Assembly (NCBI GenBank): GCA_903832325.1
Contig: CAILBC010000038.1
Coordinates: 1 to 64,000, forward strand
Direction: 5' to 3'
Source: an uncultured Sphingomonadales bacterium
Lineage (GTDB): Bacteria > Pseudomonadota > Alphaproteobacteria > Sphingomonadales > Sphingomonadaceae
Length of the DNA stretch: 64,000 nucleotides
Part shown: in pieces, positions 8,449-17,329 of the stretch
How positions within the stretch are numbered: position 1 is the first letter of the stretch
Layout: each line of letters opens with the position of its first letter
Notes under the pieces: model-generated
Databases searched by the model: none
Told to the model about the DNA's origin: nothing
The model's input: the letters and a program-made list of their open reading frames with translations, nothing else
Position numbers and translations under genes: made by a program

Positions 8449-9561
8449 ATGAAAACCCGCGCCGCCGTTGCGTTCGAAGCCAAAAAGCCGCTGGAAATTG
8501 TCGAAGTCGATCTGGACGGCCCGCGCGCCGGCGAAGTGCTGGTCGAAATCATGGCGACCGGCGTGTGCCACACCGATGCCTATACGCTCGACGGGTTCGA
8601 CAGCGAAGGCATCTTCCCCTCGATCCTGGGCCACGAAGGCGCGGGCATCGTGCGCGAAGTCGGCCCCGGGGTGACTTCGGTAAAGCCGGGCGATCACGTG
8701 ATCCCGCTTTACACGCCGGAATGCCGCCAGTGCAAATCGTGCCTTTCGGGCAAGACCAACTTGTGCACCGCGATCCGCGCGACGCAGGGCAAGGGCCTGA
8801 TGCCCGATGGCACCACGCGCTTTTCCTACAAAGGCCAGCCGATCTTTCACTACATGGGCTGCTCGACCTTTTCGAACTTCACTGTCCTGCCCGAAATCGC
8901 GGTGGCCAAAATCCGCGAAGACGCCCCGTTTCAGACCAGCTGCTATATCGGCTGCGGCGTGACCACGGGCGTGGGCGCGGTGGTCAACACCGCCAAAGTG
9001 CAAGTGGGCGACAATGTCGTGGTGTTTGGCCTGGGCGGCATCGGCCTGAACGTGATCCAGGGCGCGCGGCTGGCCGGCGCGGGCAAGATCATCGGTGTGG
9101 ACATCAACCCCGATCGTGAAGAATGGGGCCGCAAGTTCGGCATGACCCACTTCCTCAATTCGAAGGGGATGAGCCGTGAGCAGACTGTGGCCAAAGTTGT
9201 CGAATTGACCGACGGCGGCGCGGATTACACGTTTGACGCGACCGGCAACACCGAAGTGATGCGCACCGCGCTCGAAGCCTGCCACCGCGGCTGGGGCACC
9301 AGCATCATCATCGGCGTGGCCGAAGCCGGCCGCGAAATCGCCACTCGCCCGTTCCAGCTGGTGACGGGGCGCAACTGGCGCGGCACTGCGTTTGGCGGCG
9401 CCAAGGGCCGCACCGACGTGCCCAAGATTGTCGACTGGTACATGGAAGGCAAGATCGACATCGACCCGATGATCACCCACGTGATGGGTCTGGAAGAGAT
9501 CAACACCGCGTTCGACCTGATGCACGCAGGCAAATCGATCCGCAGCGTTATCGTTTTCTGA
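8449..9561 (+). CDS. adhC: S-(hydroxymethyl)glutathione dehydrogenase / class III alcohol dehydrogenase
   Basis: 370 residues from ATG 8449, preceded by GGGGAGGA. It oxidises S-hydroxymethylglutathione (formaldehyde plus glutathione) to S-formylglutathione with NAD, and can reduce S-nitrosoglutathione. Catalytic zinc ligands are C40 (GVCHTD), H62/E63 (GHEG) and the cysteine in SCYIGCG. The structural zinc is held by C92, C95, C98 and C106. The Rossmann glycines are in FGLGGIG. No S-formylglutathione hydrolase gene is visible beside it. Upstream sequence includes a dispersed repeat and is not counted as coding. Confidence 0.97.
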   Translation: MKTRAAVAFEAKKPLEIVEVDLDGPRAGEVLVEIMATGVCHTDAYTLDGFDSEGIFPSILGHEGAGIVREVGPGVTSVKPGDHVIPLYTPECRQCKSCLSGKTNLCTAIRATQGKGLMPDGTTRFSYKGQPIFHYMGCSTFSNFTVLPEIAVAKIREDAPFQTSCYIGCGVTTGVGAVVNTAKVQVGDNVVVFGLGGIGLNVIQGARLAGAGKIIGVDINPDREEWGRKFGMTHFLNSKGMSREQTVAKVVELTDGGADYTFDATGNTEVMRTALEACHRGWGTSIIIGVAEAGREIATRPFQLVTGRNWRGTAFGGAKGRTDVPKIVDWYMEGKIDIDPMITHVMGLEEINTAFDLMHAGKSIRSVIVF

Positions 9562-9576
9562 TCAACAGGCCCGCTG

Positions 9577-9604
9577 CCCGTCCGGTTTAGTTTGACCGGA
9601 CGGG
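9577..9604. terminator. Perfect 10-bp hairpin between convergent genes
   Basis: CCCGTCCGGT (9577-9586) and ACCGGACGGG (9595-9604) form a perfect stem. The loop contains the TAA stop of the leftward gene. No T-tract follows on either strand, so efficiency is uncertain. Confidence 0.5.
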
Positions 9605-11413
9605 CGGCGGTGCCAGTGCCGCCGGGGTGCCCAGCCCATAGGCGGCATAGGCCAGATCGATCGTCGGTTGCAGCGCCCGCGCCGCCGCCAGATCGGCCCG
9701 CGCCCCTGCTTCATCGCCACGTGCCGCCCGCGCCAGCGCGCGGATGAACAGCGATGTGGCCAGTTTCGGCTCCTTGTCCAGCGCGGCGCCCGCATCGGCG
9801 ATTGTCGCGGCATAATTACCTTTGCGGTATTGAATCCAGGCGCGTGTATCCAGGTGGCTTGGCCGGCCGCCCGATTGGCGGACCGCGTCATTGGCATCCG
9901 CCAGCGCCGGATCGAGATCGACATTGGTCAGCGCGCGGTACCAGCTGCGCGTGTTGATCAGCATGGGATAGCTGGTGTCTTCGCGGTGCAGCGCGATCAC
10001 CGGCTCGATCAGCACCAGCGCACGATCCGCCTGGCCCAGATTTTCCAGCAGTACACCCAGCCAGACCGTATCGAGCGACCCCTCCTTTGCGCTTGCCAGT
10101 GCCGCCTGGGCATCGGCAGCGGCCCCGGCCTTGTCCCCGTCTTTCAGCCGCGAGCGGCCGCGCATGGTCAGCAGGGCCGAATCGGTGGGCGCCAGGGCCA
10201 ATGCCGCGGCAATGTCGCCTTTGGCCAGATCGGCGTTCCCGGTGGCTTCATAGGCGCGCGCGCGTTCGGTCAAAAGGTCGGTGCGCGCGGGCGCCAGCTT
10301 GATCGCCTGCGACAGATCGGCGATCGCGCCGGTGAAATCGCGGCGGGTCAGCCGCGCTGATCCGCGGCCGGCAAATTCGTCGGCCGTGGCCGGATCGGCC
10401 TGCGCTTCGGGGTTGCCCATGCCCACGGTGCGAATGGCGATTTGGCCTGCGGCGGGTGTGGTGCTCGCCGCAAAAATCGGCCCGCCGTTGTAGGTCAGGA
10501 ACACCTTGTTCTGCCGCGGTGACACCAGCACGTGATGCGCCATCAGGAAATCGACCCCCAGCAGCATGTCGGCACCCAGCCAATCGCCCGGTTCGGTATC
10601 CACCACCCAGATCGGGCTGTTCTGGATCGATTCGCCGCCGATCGAAAAGGCTGCCATGCGCGCGACCCGGCTGGTGCGCGGGCGCACGCCCTGGCTGGTG
10701 AGCGCGGTTGCCGTGGGGCCTGCGGCGCCGCTCAGGTCCATGCCGGCGCGTTCGGCGGCTTGGCGGCCGAGTGCTGACGTGCTGCTGGTCGTATCGAGCA
10801 GCGCGCGCAAGGGGCGCCCGTTGACAGCGACTTCGATGAATATCTGCCGGTTTTCGGTGGTGGTTGATTCCAGCTTGCGCGCCTCGAACAGCGCCATGCC
10901 CTGGCTCCAATAGGCCAGGTTGCTGTGCGCGCAGCCGCTTTCCTCGAACAGGTTGACTGCGCCTTTGGCAAAATCGAATTCGGCATCGACCGCACCCAGC
11001 AGGTTTGCCCCGATGGACGCGCTGCCCTTGTCGGTGCCGCCCACCACGAATTCCATGCGTCGGACATTGCCGCCGGCAAAGCTGAAATCCTTTGCCACGG
11101 CGAAATCGGGCCGGCTGGTGCTGCCAATTCCGGAAACCGTATCGCCATGCGGCAGGGGATTGAGCGGCAGGCGCAGATCCAACGCCATGTTGCGGGGCAA
11201 AAGATTGAAAAACGACCCGCTGGCAAGCAAGACCGTGATCGGCTTGCCATTGATCGTTGCCTGGGTGCGCGGGCCATCGCGGCCAATGATCACCGGCAAT
11301 CGGGCGATCGGCTCCATCCTGCAGGTCGCACCGTCGGCGGCCAGGGCGGGGTGGGGCAGGGCCATCGCCACTGCGATCAGACCCACAGAGCGGCGGAATG
11401 GCAACGTTCGCAT
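9587..11413 (-). CDS. Retropepsin-like aspartic protease fold plus TPR protein
   Basis: 608 residues from ATG 11413 with a Sec signal (LIAVAMALPHPALA). Two retropepsin-like segments follow. The first reads LLASGSFFNLLP, where the catalytic D-[ST]-G is changed to A64-S-G. The second is LLDTTSSTSALG and keeps D207. The C-terminal third contains several TPR-like helical repeats (alanine-rich, with D-A-L-A-L-A-P-type turns). Probably a periplasmic protein in which repeats recruit a partner. Whether it is an active protease is doubtful because retropepsins need two Asp residues, from two domains or a dimer. It stands alone between adhC and an SDR gene. Confidence 0.8.
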   Translation of the reverse strand: MRTLPFRRSVGLIAVAMALPHPALAADGATCRMEPIARLPVIIGRDGPRTQATINGKPITVLLASGSFFNLLPRNMALDLRLPLNPLPHGDTVSGIGSTSRPDFAVAKDFSFAGGNVRRMEFVVGGTDKGSASIGANLLGAVDAEFDFAKGAVNLFEESGCAHSNLAYWSQGMALFEARKLESTTTENRQIFIEVAVNGRPLRALLDTTSSTSALGRQAAERAGMDLSGAAGPTATALTSQGVRPRTSRVARMAAFSIGGESIQNSPIWVVDTEPGDWLGADMLLGVDFLMAHHVLVSPRQNKVFLTYNGGPIFAASTTPAAGQIAIRTVGMGNPEAQADPATADEFAGRGSARLTRRDFTGAIADLSQAIKLAPARTDLLTERARAYEATGNADLAKGDIAAALALAPTDSALLTMRGRSRLKDGDKAGAAADAQAALASAKEGSLDTVWLGVLLENLGQADRALVLIEPVIALHREDTSYPMLINTRSWYRALTNVDLDPALADANDAVRQSGGRPSHLDTRAWIQYRKGNYAATIADAGAALDKEPKLATSLFIRALARAARGDEAGARADLAAARALQPTIDLAYAAYGLGTPAALAPPPVRSN

Positions 11414-11681
11414 GGTGCGAACATTCACCAAGCGCTGCGGCCCGGCAAGGGACATTCCCGAAAGGGACCAACCTGGCGGCATCGCCGCAGATTGGGCCCC
11501 CGGATTGGGGTCTGACTTACCCGAAATCCGTCATCCCGGACCTGTTCCTGGACAAGGCTTCTTTTGTGCAGCGGGAGACATATCCACCTGCTTCACGCAT
11601 TCGCGCCAAAGAACAGCCTTGCCCCGGGTCACGCCCGGGGGGACGAGATAGGGGTGGTGGTGTGCGCCGGCGACTGCCCCG

Positions 11682-12464
11682 TCACATCGCGGAAATGCCG
11701 CCGTCCAGTTTCAGTTCGGCGCCGGTCATGAAGCTGGATTCGTCGCTGGCGAGGAACAGCACGCCATTGGCGATTTCCTGCGGCACGCCGACCCGGCCGA
11801 GCGGGATCTGGCGCGCCAGCTTGCCCATCACGACCTCTTTGCCCAGGCCCGAATTGGCGCCGATGCCATCCAGGATCGGGGTATCGACAAACGTTGGGTG
11901 CACCGAATTGCAGCGGATGTTCCACCCGCGCTTGGCGCAATAGAGCGCGACCGATTTTGACAGCATCCACACCGCCGCCTTGCTGGCATTGTATCCCGGC
12001 ATTGTGTCCGATGCGATCAGCCCGGCGATCGAGCTGATATTGACGATCGATCCCGGCTGGTTGTCCTTCATGACCGGCAGCGCCTTCTGGCAGCCGAGGA
12101 ACACGCTATCCACATTCACGGCAAAGCCGCGGCGCCATTCGTCCAGCGTGCAGGTTTCGATATTGCCGCGCACGCCGATCCCGGCATTGTTGACCAGCAC
12201 CGACAGCCCGCCCAGGTGCGTGACGGCAGCGGCAATCGCGCGGTCCCAATCATCGGGGCTGGTCACATCGTGCGCCAGCGCAAACGCGGTGCCCGCGCCC
12301 AGTTCGGCATTGATGCTGTCGGCTTCGGCGGCGACTTTGTCGGCGTTGATATCGGTCAGCAGCACGGTTGCGCCTTCGCGCGCCAGCGTGCGGGCATGCG
12401 CTGCGCCAAGTCCCTGCGCCGCGCCGGTGATCAGCGCCTTTTTTCCTGCAACCCTGCCGGCCAT
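11682..12464 (-). CDS. Short-chain dehydrogenase/reductase (SDR)
   Basis: 260 residues. The classical SDR pattern is complete: TGAAQGLG cofactor loop near residue 13, NNAGIG, the catalytic Ser in VNISS, YNASK with Tyr and Lys, and the family ending LDGGISAM. It resembles 3-alpha/20-beta-hydroxysteroid and cyclohexanol-type dehydrogenases that use NAD. The physiological alcohol or ketone is unknown. It stands apart from the nudix operon, separated by about 130 bp that contains an imperfect hairpin. Confidence 0.9.
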   Translation of the reverse strand: MAGRVAGKKALITGAAQGLGAAHARTLAREGATVLLTDINADKVAAEADSINAELGAGTAFALAHDVTSPDDWDRAIAAAVTHLGGLSVLVNNAGIGVRGNIETCTLDEWRRGFAVNVDSVFLGCQKALPVMKDNQPGSIVNISSIAGLIASDTMPGYNASKAAVWMLSKSVALYCAKRGWNIRCNSVHPTFVDTPILDGIGANSGLGKEVVMGKLARQIPLGRVGVPQEIANGVLFLASDESSFMTGAELKLDGGISAM

Positions 12465-12593
12465 GTGTTTTCTCTCCCGTTGTTTTCATGGGGCTTGGCG
12501 GTGGAGCGCGGCATTTTGCACCGCGCAATCCGGACAGGCCCCACCCCCAACCGCCTCTCCTGCAGGGGAGGGAGCTGTGGGTTAGTTGTTCGG

Positions 12594-13136
12594 TTAAAGG
12601 TTTAGGAGGCGCGGGCCGAGAAACAACAACAATCTTGTGTCGATGCCAAAGCCTTCGGCGCGCTTTGCGGCGACGAAGGCCTCGATTCCTGCCAGCGGCA
12701 CGCGGTGCACGGTGATTTCTTCGCCATCCACGCCGCCGCCCTGGCTGACTTGCGTCAATCCGGTGGCGCGGTACAGGGTGAAGGATTCGGTGACCATGCC
12801 CGGCGAGGAATAGAATTCGCCGATTACGTCGATGTGGCTGGCGCGATAGCCGGCTTCTTCCTCCAGTTCACGGATGGCCGCGGTCAGCGGGTCTTCGTGT
12901 TCGCCGCCATCGTCATCTCCGACCAGCCCGGCGGGCAGTTCGATGGTGCGGCGGCCCAGCGGGATGCGGAACTGTTCGACCAGGATCACATGGTCGTCAT
13001 CGACCGCCAAAATCACCGCGGCGCGGATGTTGCGCGTCCGGCTGACATATTCCCAGCGGCCGCGCGTGCGCATTTCGAGAAAGCGGCCCTGCCAACGGAC
13101 ATCCTCGGTGAGCAGGTATTCGTCTTCAAGGCTCAT
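12594..13136 (-). CDS. NUDIX hydrolase, ADP-ribose pyrophosphatase type
   Basis: 180 residues. The Nudix box is complete: Gly, the EDPLTAAIRELEEEAGY stretch and the flanking acidic residues bind Mg and cleave a nucleoside diphosphate linked to another group. The N-terminal layout (WEYVSRTRNIRAAVILAV) is like ADP-ribose/NDP-sugar pyrophosphatases. Its ATG overlaps the stop of the upstream TPM-domain gene by 4 bp, so it is the last gene of a four-gene unit lemA-TPM-TPM-nudix. Confidence 0.9.
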   Translation of the reverse strand: MSLEDEYLLTEDVRWQGRFLEMRTRGRWEYVSRTRNIRAAVILAVDDDHVILVEQFRIPLGRRTIELPAGLVGDDDGGEHEDPLTAAIRELEEEAGYRASHIDVIGEFYSSPGMVTESFTLYRATGLTQVSQGGGVDGEEITVHRVPLAGIEAFVAAKRAEGFGIDTRLLLFLGPRLLNL

Positions 13137-13831
13137 AGTTCTATCGGTCCGTCGGGCAGTTCGTTGGCGGGCTTGCTGTCGCGTGGCATGTGTTCGGCCA
13201 GCACTTTGCCCACGGCCGCAACGCCCGCAATCATGCCATCGGCCACGCGGTCCTTGCGGAAATGATCGAGCATGGCGTGCATCGCATCACCCCACACTTC
13301 GGGCGCAACTTTTGCGGCGATGGCGGCATCGGCGATGATTTCGGCGCGGCGTTCGGCCATCGACAGATAGATCACTACCCCGGTGGCGCCGTCGGTGCGA
13401 TCTTGCGCGCCGAGGTGAAAGGCCATCGCGGCGCGCGCCCGCACGCGGCCTGCACGGATCGTGCGCGGGGTCAGCGCCAGCCGCGCCGGGCGATAGAGCA
13501 GGATCAGCCACATGCCGGCAAACTTGACCGTGGCCACGGCGAGCGCGAGGCCGAGCACTTCGCGTACCGTCCATTCGTGGCCCCACAGGCCCAGCACGCG
13601 GTCAGCCAGCGCCAGATAAAACGCCGGCGCCGCATTGAGCGCCAGCAAGGCCAGGCCGGCCACCAGCGCCGACCAGGCCAGCGCCACATCGGCATAGCTG
13701 TCCGACTGGCGCGACACGACGGTGACGATTTCGCCATTGGCATGGGCTTCGGCCGCGCCGACGGCCGCGGCGATGCGCGCGCTGTCTGCGGGGGACAGGA
13801 TCGGGCGGGCTGTCATCTGCTGATCCTTCAC
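13133..13831 (-). CDS. TPM-domain membrane protein
   Basis: 232 residues from a GTG that overlaps the stop of the preceding TPM gene (GTGA). Starts with a TPM/DUF477-like segment (LSPADSARIAAAVGAAEAHANGE is typical, shown only in part by GEIVTVV). Two hydrophobic segments at about 55-75 and 100-118 separate it from a C-terminal portion with VVIYLSMAERRAEIIAD. Family members sit in membranes and are often paired with a LemA protein. Its molecular role is not established. Confidence 0.82.
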   Translation of the reverse strand: MKDQQMTARPILSPADSARIAAAVGAAEAHANGEIVTVVSRQSDSYADVALAWSALVAGLALLALNAAPAFYLALADRVLGLWGHEWTVREVLGLALAVATVKFAGMWLILLYRPARLALTPRTIRAGRVRARAAMAFHLGAQDRTDGATGVVIYLSMAERRAEIIADAAIAAKVAPEVWGDAMHAMLDHFRKDRVADGMIAGVAAVGKVLAEHMPRDSKPANELPDGPIEL

Positions 13832-14640
13832 CAGTCGCCCGAGGCGCCGCCGCCACCGGAACTGCCGCCGCCGCCGGAAAACCCGCCGTCGCCGCCACCC
13901 CAGTCACTGCCGCCGCCGCCCCAGCCGCCCCCGCCGCCGCCGAAACCGCCCATCGGCATGATCCACACGCCGCCGCCATAGCGCCGGCCGCCGCCACCCA
14001 GCAGGCGCAGGAACGGCAGGACGAAAAACAGCAGGAAAATGACCAGAAACACGATCGACCCGGCATCGAAATGCGGCTGGCGTTCGCGCGCGATCTGGGT
14101 CTTGGCCTTGGCCGCCACGGCGCGGGCCTCATCATCGGGCAGGCGCAACTGCGCGATCAGTTTGTCCACCCCGGCGTTGATGCCGCCGGCAAAATCGTTC
14201 TTTTTGAACCGCGGGGTGATCTCGTCGCGGATGATCAGGAACGAGATCGCATCGGTGATGATGCCTTCCAGGCCATAGCCGACTTCGATCCGCACTTTGT
14301 GTTCGGTCGGCGCGATCAGCAGCAGCAGGCCATCGTTGCGCGTCTTGTCGCCGATGCCCCATGCGCGGAACAGCGTGTTGGCGTATTCGCCGCTGTCCTG
14401 GCCGCCAAGTGTGGGCACCGTGGCGACCACGACCTGGCGCTGGGATTGCGCCTCAAGCCCGGCGAGCTTCGCATCGAGCGTGGCGATGTCGGCGGGTTGC
14501 AGGATATGCGCATCGTCGACCACGCGGCCGGTCAGCTTTGGCAAATTCCCGGCATTGGCCGGGGACTCGGCGCAAGCCGGAGACAGGACCAGCAGCAGCG
14601 ATGCCGCCAGCGCTGTCATCAGGGCGATCAGCCGCCGCAT
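13828..14640 (-). CDS. TPM domain protein with glycine-rich tail (YgcG-like)
   Basis: 270 residues from ATG 14640. An upstream TTG at 14679 would overlap the lemA stop but would put extra residues before an otherwise normal signal peptide (MRRLIALMTALAASLLLVL). The TPM domain spans about residues 30-160 (GRVVDDAHIL, VVVATVPTLGG, VRIEVGYGLEG). A transmembrane helix follows near 195, then a tail made almost only of Gly with Trp, Ser and Asp. Such tails are common in YgcG proteins and may aid assembly. Second gene of the lemA unit. Confidence 0.85.
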   Translation of the reverse strand: MRRLIALMTALAASLLLVLSPACAESPANAGNLPKLTGRVVDDAHILQPADIATLDAKLAGLEAQSQRQVVVATVPTLGGQDSGEYANTLFRAWGIGDKTRNDGLLLLIAPTEHKVRIEVGYGLEGIITDAISFLIIRDEITPRFKKNDFAGGINAGVDKLIAQLRLPDDEARAVAAKAKTQIARERQPHFDAGSIVFLVIFLLFFVLPFLRLLGGGGRRYGGGVWIMPMGGFGGGGGGWGGGGSDWGGGDGGFSGGGGSSGGGGASGDW

Positions 14641-14675
14641 GGTGTGCCTGTCGTGACCAGCGCGCCAGATTGCCG

Positions 14676-15305
14676 TCAATTGCCGGACTTGGCGGCGGCG
14701 GGTCCGTCAAAGCTGATGGTGGGGGCAGCTTCGGCGCCGGCGGCAGCCGCGAACGGCACCATCGGCTTTGCGCCATAGATCACGTTGGCGGCGATTACCG
14801 CGGGGAACGTGCGGATGGTCACGTTGTAGGCGCGCACCGCCTCGTTGTAATCGCGCCGGGCGACGGCGATGCGGTTTTCGGTGCCTTCCAGCTGACTTTG
14901 CAGCGCAAGGAAGTTTTCGTTCGATTTGAGATCGGGATAGGCCTCGGTCGTGGCGAGCAGACGGCCCAGCCCTTGCGACAATTCGCCTTGCGCCTTCTGG
15001 AACTTGGCCATCTTGTCTTGGTCGGTCACGTCGTCGGCCGAAATCTTGATCTCGGTGGCCTTGGCGCGTGCTTCGGTCACTTTGGTCAGGGTGTCCTGTT
15101 CCTGCTTGGCATAGCCTTTCACGGTTGCCACCAGGTTGGGAATCAGGTCGGACCGGCGCTGATACTGGCTTTGCACATCGGCCCATTTGGCCTTGGCATT
15201 TTCCTGCGCGGTGGGAATCGAATTGACCCCGCATCCCGCCAACGAAGCGGCCGCAGCGGCAACCACGGCAATCCGGACAATACGGCTGAACAGACGAGCG
15301 GCCAT
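14676..15305 (-). CDS. lemA: LemA family lipoprotein
   Basis: 209 residues from ATG 15305. A lipobox (LAGC) follows a short hydrophobic signal. The LemA core is present: QYQRRSDLIPNLVATVKGYAKQE, of which the RRSDLIPNLV segment is diagnostic, followed by long amphipathic helices. The protein is expected to be membrane-anchored and mostly helical. It heads the unit lemA-TPM-TPM-nudix. LemA plus TPM pairs are common in bacteria, but the activity is not known. Confidence 0.92.
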   Translation of the reverse strand: MAARLFSRIVRIAVVAAAAASLAGCGVNSIPTAQENAKAKWADVQSQYQRRSDLIPNLVATVKGYAKQEQDTLTKVTEARAKATEIKISADDVTDQDKMAKFQKAQGELSQGLGRLLATTEAYPDLKSNENFLALQSQLEGTENRIAVARRDYNEAVRAYNVTIRTFPAVIAANVIYGAKPMVPFAAAAGAEAAPTISFDGPAAAKSGN

Positions 15306-15530
15306 GAGCGTTGACTTTCCCTTTTTCCCGGCAGGCCCTTGGTCCCCCGACACGCGCGGATTGCAACCTACCTTGCCCGGCAAGAGATAGCGAGCGTTGA
15401 TCGCGGTTCAAGCGCGGCCTGTCGATGCGGATCGGCGGTTGGTCGGGTTACCGTATGGTAGCTTGCGGCCCGGGTTGTGCGGTGGCAAGGAAATGGGTTA
15501 AAGCAGAGTTACGACATTCAGGGGTGAATC

Positions 15531-15977
15531 ATGGCGCTGATAAGCGAATTCAAGGCCTTCATTTCGCGGGGCAATGTGCTGGATCTGGCGGTCGGTGTGA
15601 TCATCGGTGCGGCCTTTGGCAAAATCGTGACCTCGTTGACCGAGGATCTGATCATGCCGGTGATCGGGCTGGCCACGGGCGGGATCAATTTCGCCAACAA
15701 GTTCATAATTCTGGGCCCCATCCCGGCCACCTACAAAGGATCGGCCGAGGATTATGCCGCGCTCAAGGCGGCCGGGGTGGCGCTGTTCGGCTATGGCACG
15801 TTCCTGACCAACGTGATCAATTTCCTGCTGATGGCCTTTGTCATCTTCCTGCTGGTGCGCTTTGCCACGCGGGCCATGGCCAGTCCCGAGGAGCCCGCGG
15901 CACCTGCCGCGCCCGCCGGGCCGAGCGAAGTCGACCTGCTGACCGAAATCCGCGACGCGCTGAAAGCGCGCGGCTGA
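15531..15977 (+). CDS. mscL: Large-conductance mechanosensitive channel
   Basis: 148 residues. It forms a homopentameric inner-membrane pore that opens under extreme membrane tension and releases solutes during hypo-osmotic shock. The N-terminal amphipathic helix and TM1 (FKAFISRGNVLDLAVGVIIG) and TM2 (FLTNVINFLLMAFVIFLLVR) are intact, as is the C-terminal helical bundle (LLTEIRDAL). A Pro/Ala-rich linker precedes that bundle. It is monocistronic, followed by a hairpin at 15986-16006. Confidence 0.97.
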   Translation: MALISEFKAFISRGNVLDLAVGVIIGAAFGKIVTSLTEDLIMPVIGLATGGINFANKFIILGPIPATYKGSAEDYAALKAAGVALFGYGTFLTNVINFLLMAFVIFLLVRFATRAMASPEEPAAPAAPAGPSEVDLLTEIRDALKARG

Positions 15978-15985
15978 TCGGCAGG

Positions 15986-16006
15986 CCCCTGCCGCCAGCG
16001 GCGGGG
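15986..16006 (+). terminator. Hairpin downstream of mscL
   Basis: CCCC, bulged T, GCCGC pairs with GCGGC, GGGG around a two-base loop. No T-tract, so termination is a weak call. Confidence 0.35.
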
Positions 16007-16099
16007 ACAGATGCCGAGGTATCATGGGTGGATCGGGGGGGCGGGCGCCAGTGGGTGCCTGCCCCTTTCCTTTTTGCGCAGAGGCCCTATATCGGCCCC

Positions 16100-16510
16100 T
16101 GCCGGCCTTGTGCCGGCTATGGTGATAAAGTGTGGCGTGCAATAGGCGCAGCGGACCCGGGGGCGGTACCCGGCGGCTCCACCACCTTTTTCGCATGGGC
16201 CCGGCTGGTTGCAGGCGGGCGCGCGCGGAACGGATGACGGGGCCGAACTAGGATCGACGTGTGTTGAAAAACGCTGTTTTTGCCCGGGCTGAGTAACCCG
16301 TTAAAGGCTCAAAACCTACAAGTGCCAACGATAACGTAGCACTCGCTCTCGCGGCGTAATCTGACGGCCTAACGGCCAGATCTTACAAGGCGTATTGCGC
16401 GGTCGGGCCCACCGGGCAACAGAAGGGATTCCAGGGGTTGGGGGCGTACCCGGCAACAGAAACGCCCCACCGGTCTGGCGTGCCAGAACCGGCCCCGTGC
16501 GCTGATTTGG
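16100..16510 (+). ncRNA. ssrA: Circularly permuted two-piece tmRNA
   Basis: The acceptor piece comes first and ends CGGCTCC-A-CCA at 16174-16184, after a T-arm-like CCGGG/CCCGG hairpin. The coding piece begins GGGGCCG at 16239-16245. These two strands pair as a 7-bp acceptor stem whose third pair is G-U, the alanine-tRNA identity element. The tag frame at 16324-16359 encodes ANDNVALALAA and a TAA stop. The flanking motif CGGGCAACAGAA occurs twice downstream, as in alphaproteobacterial tmRNA pseudoknots, and CCGGT..CTGGC pairs with GCCAG..ACCGG at 16470-16492. A TATAT-like -10 element is at 16087-16092. The intervening 16185-16238 would be excised. Both outer ends are estimates. The rest of the 15978-16588 gap shows nothing else. 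Confidence 0.93.
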
Positions 16511-16588
16511 AACATTAGGCCGCATTTTCGTGCAAATCCTGCAAATCTTCACTGGCGAGATCGGGAATATTGCGGCACGAGCGGCGCC

Positions 16589-17317
16589 ATGACCGACGCG
16601 CCCGGATCAAAGATCAGCCTCATCATCCCCGCCTACAACGAGGAGGAGTGCCTGCACGCGTGTCTTGACGCGGTGATGGCGCATGTTGCGGGCAAAGTGC
16701 ACGAAGTGATCGTGGTCGATAACAACAGCACCGATTCGACCAAGTCCGTGATCGAACGCTATCCCTCGGTGACTTACGTGTTCGAACCGCACAAAGGCAT
16801 CACCCGGGCGCGCCAGCGCGGCTATCTTTCGGCCAGTGGCGATATTCTGGCCTATGTCGATGCCGATACACGCCCGCCCGCCGGCTGGGTCGAACAGATC
16901 GGCCGCAATTTTGCCGATCGGCCCGATCTGGCCTGCCTGTCGGGCCCCTATAGCTTCTATGACCTGACCGGGATGTGGAACCGCATTTCCACCGGCTGGT
17001 TCGTCGCTGCCAAACCGCTGTACAAGCTGACCGGATATCTGATGGTCGGGGGCAATTTTGCCATCCGCCGCGATGTGCTCGACAAGATGGGCGGGTTTGA
17101 CAGCTCGATCGAATTCTATGGCGAAGATGTCGATATCGGCAAACGCGCGCGCCAGCATGGCACAGTGCTGTTTTCACCCGATTTCGTCATGCCGACTTCG
17201 GCGCGGCGGATGAAGCAGCAGGGCTTTGCCAGGATCGCGGCGGTTTACCTCGCCAATTATCTGTCGATCGTGTTTCGCGGCAAGCCGGCGCACCAGGACT
17301 ATCAGGACGTCCGCTGA
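16589..17317 (+). CDS. Family 2 glycosyltransferase
   Basis: 242 residues. A GT-A fold with SLIIPAYNEEE at the N-terminus, VDNNSTD, the metal-binding DxD in YVDADTRPP, and GFDSSIEFYGEDVDIGKR, which supplies the ED of the acceptor side. There is no transmembrane segment long enough for a processive synthase. It would transfer a sugar from a nucleotide donor to an unknown acceptor, possibly a lipid or polysaccharide. No polysaccharide cluster surrounds it. Confidence 0.9.
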   Translation: MTDAPGSKISLIIPAYNEEECLHACLDAVMAHVAGKVHEVIVVDNNSTDSTKSVIERYPSVTYVFEPHKGITRARQRGYLSASGDILAYVDADTRPPAGWVEQIGRNFADRPDLACLSGPYSFYDLTGMWNRISTGWFVAAKPLYKLTGYLMVGGNFAIRRDVLDKMGGFDSSIEFYGEDVDIGKRARQHGTVLFSPDFVMPTSARRMKQQGFARIAAVYLANYLSIVFRGKPAHQDYQDVR

Positions 17318-17329
17318 TCGCCGGCGGGT

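Noticed and set aside
11530..11650. Second copy of the 22197-22302 palindrome
   Set aside because: It shares only GTCATCCCGGAC and CCCGGGGGGACGA pieces and does not form a comparable stem, so I mention it without a feature.
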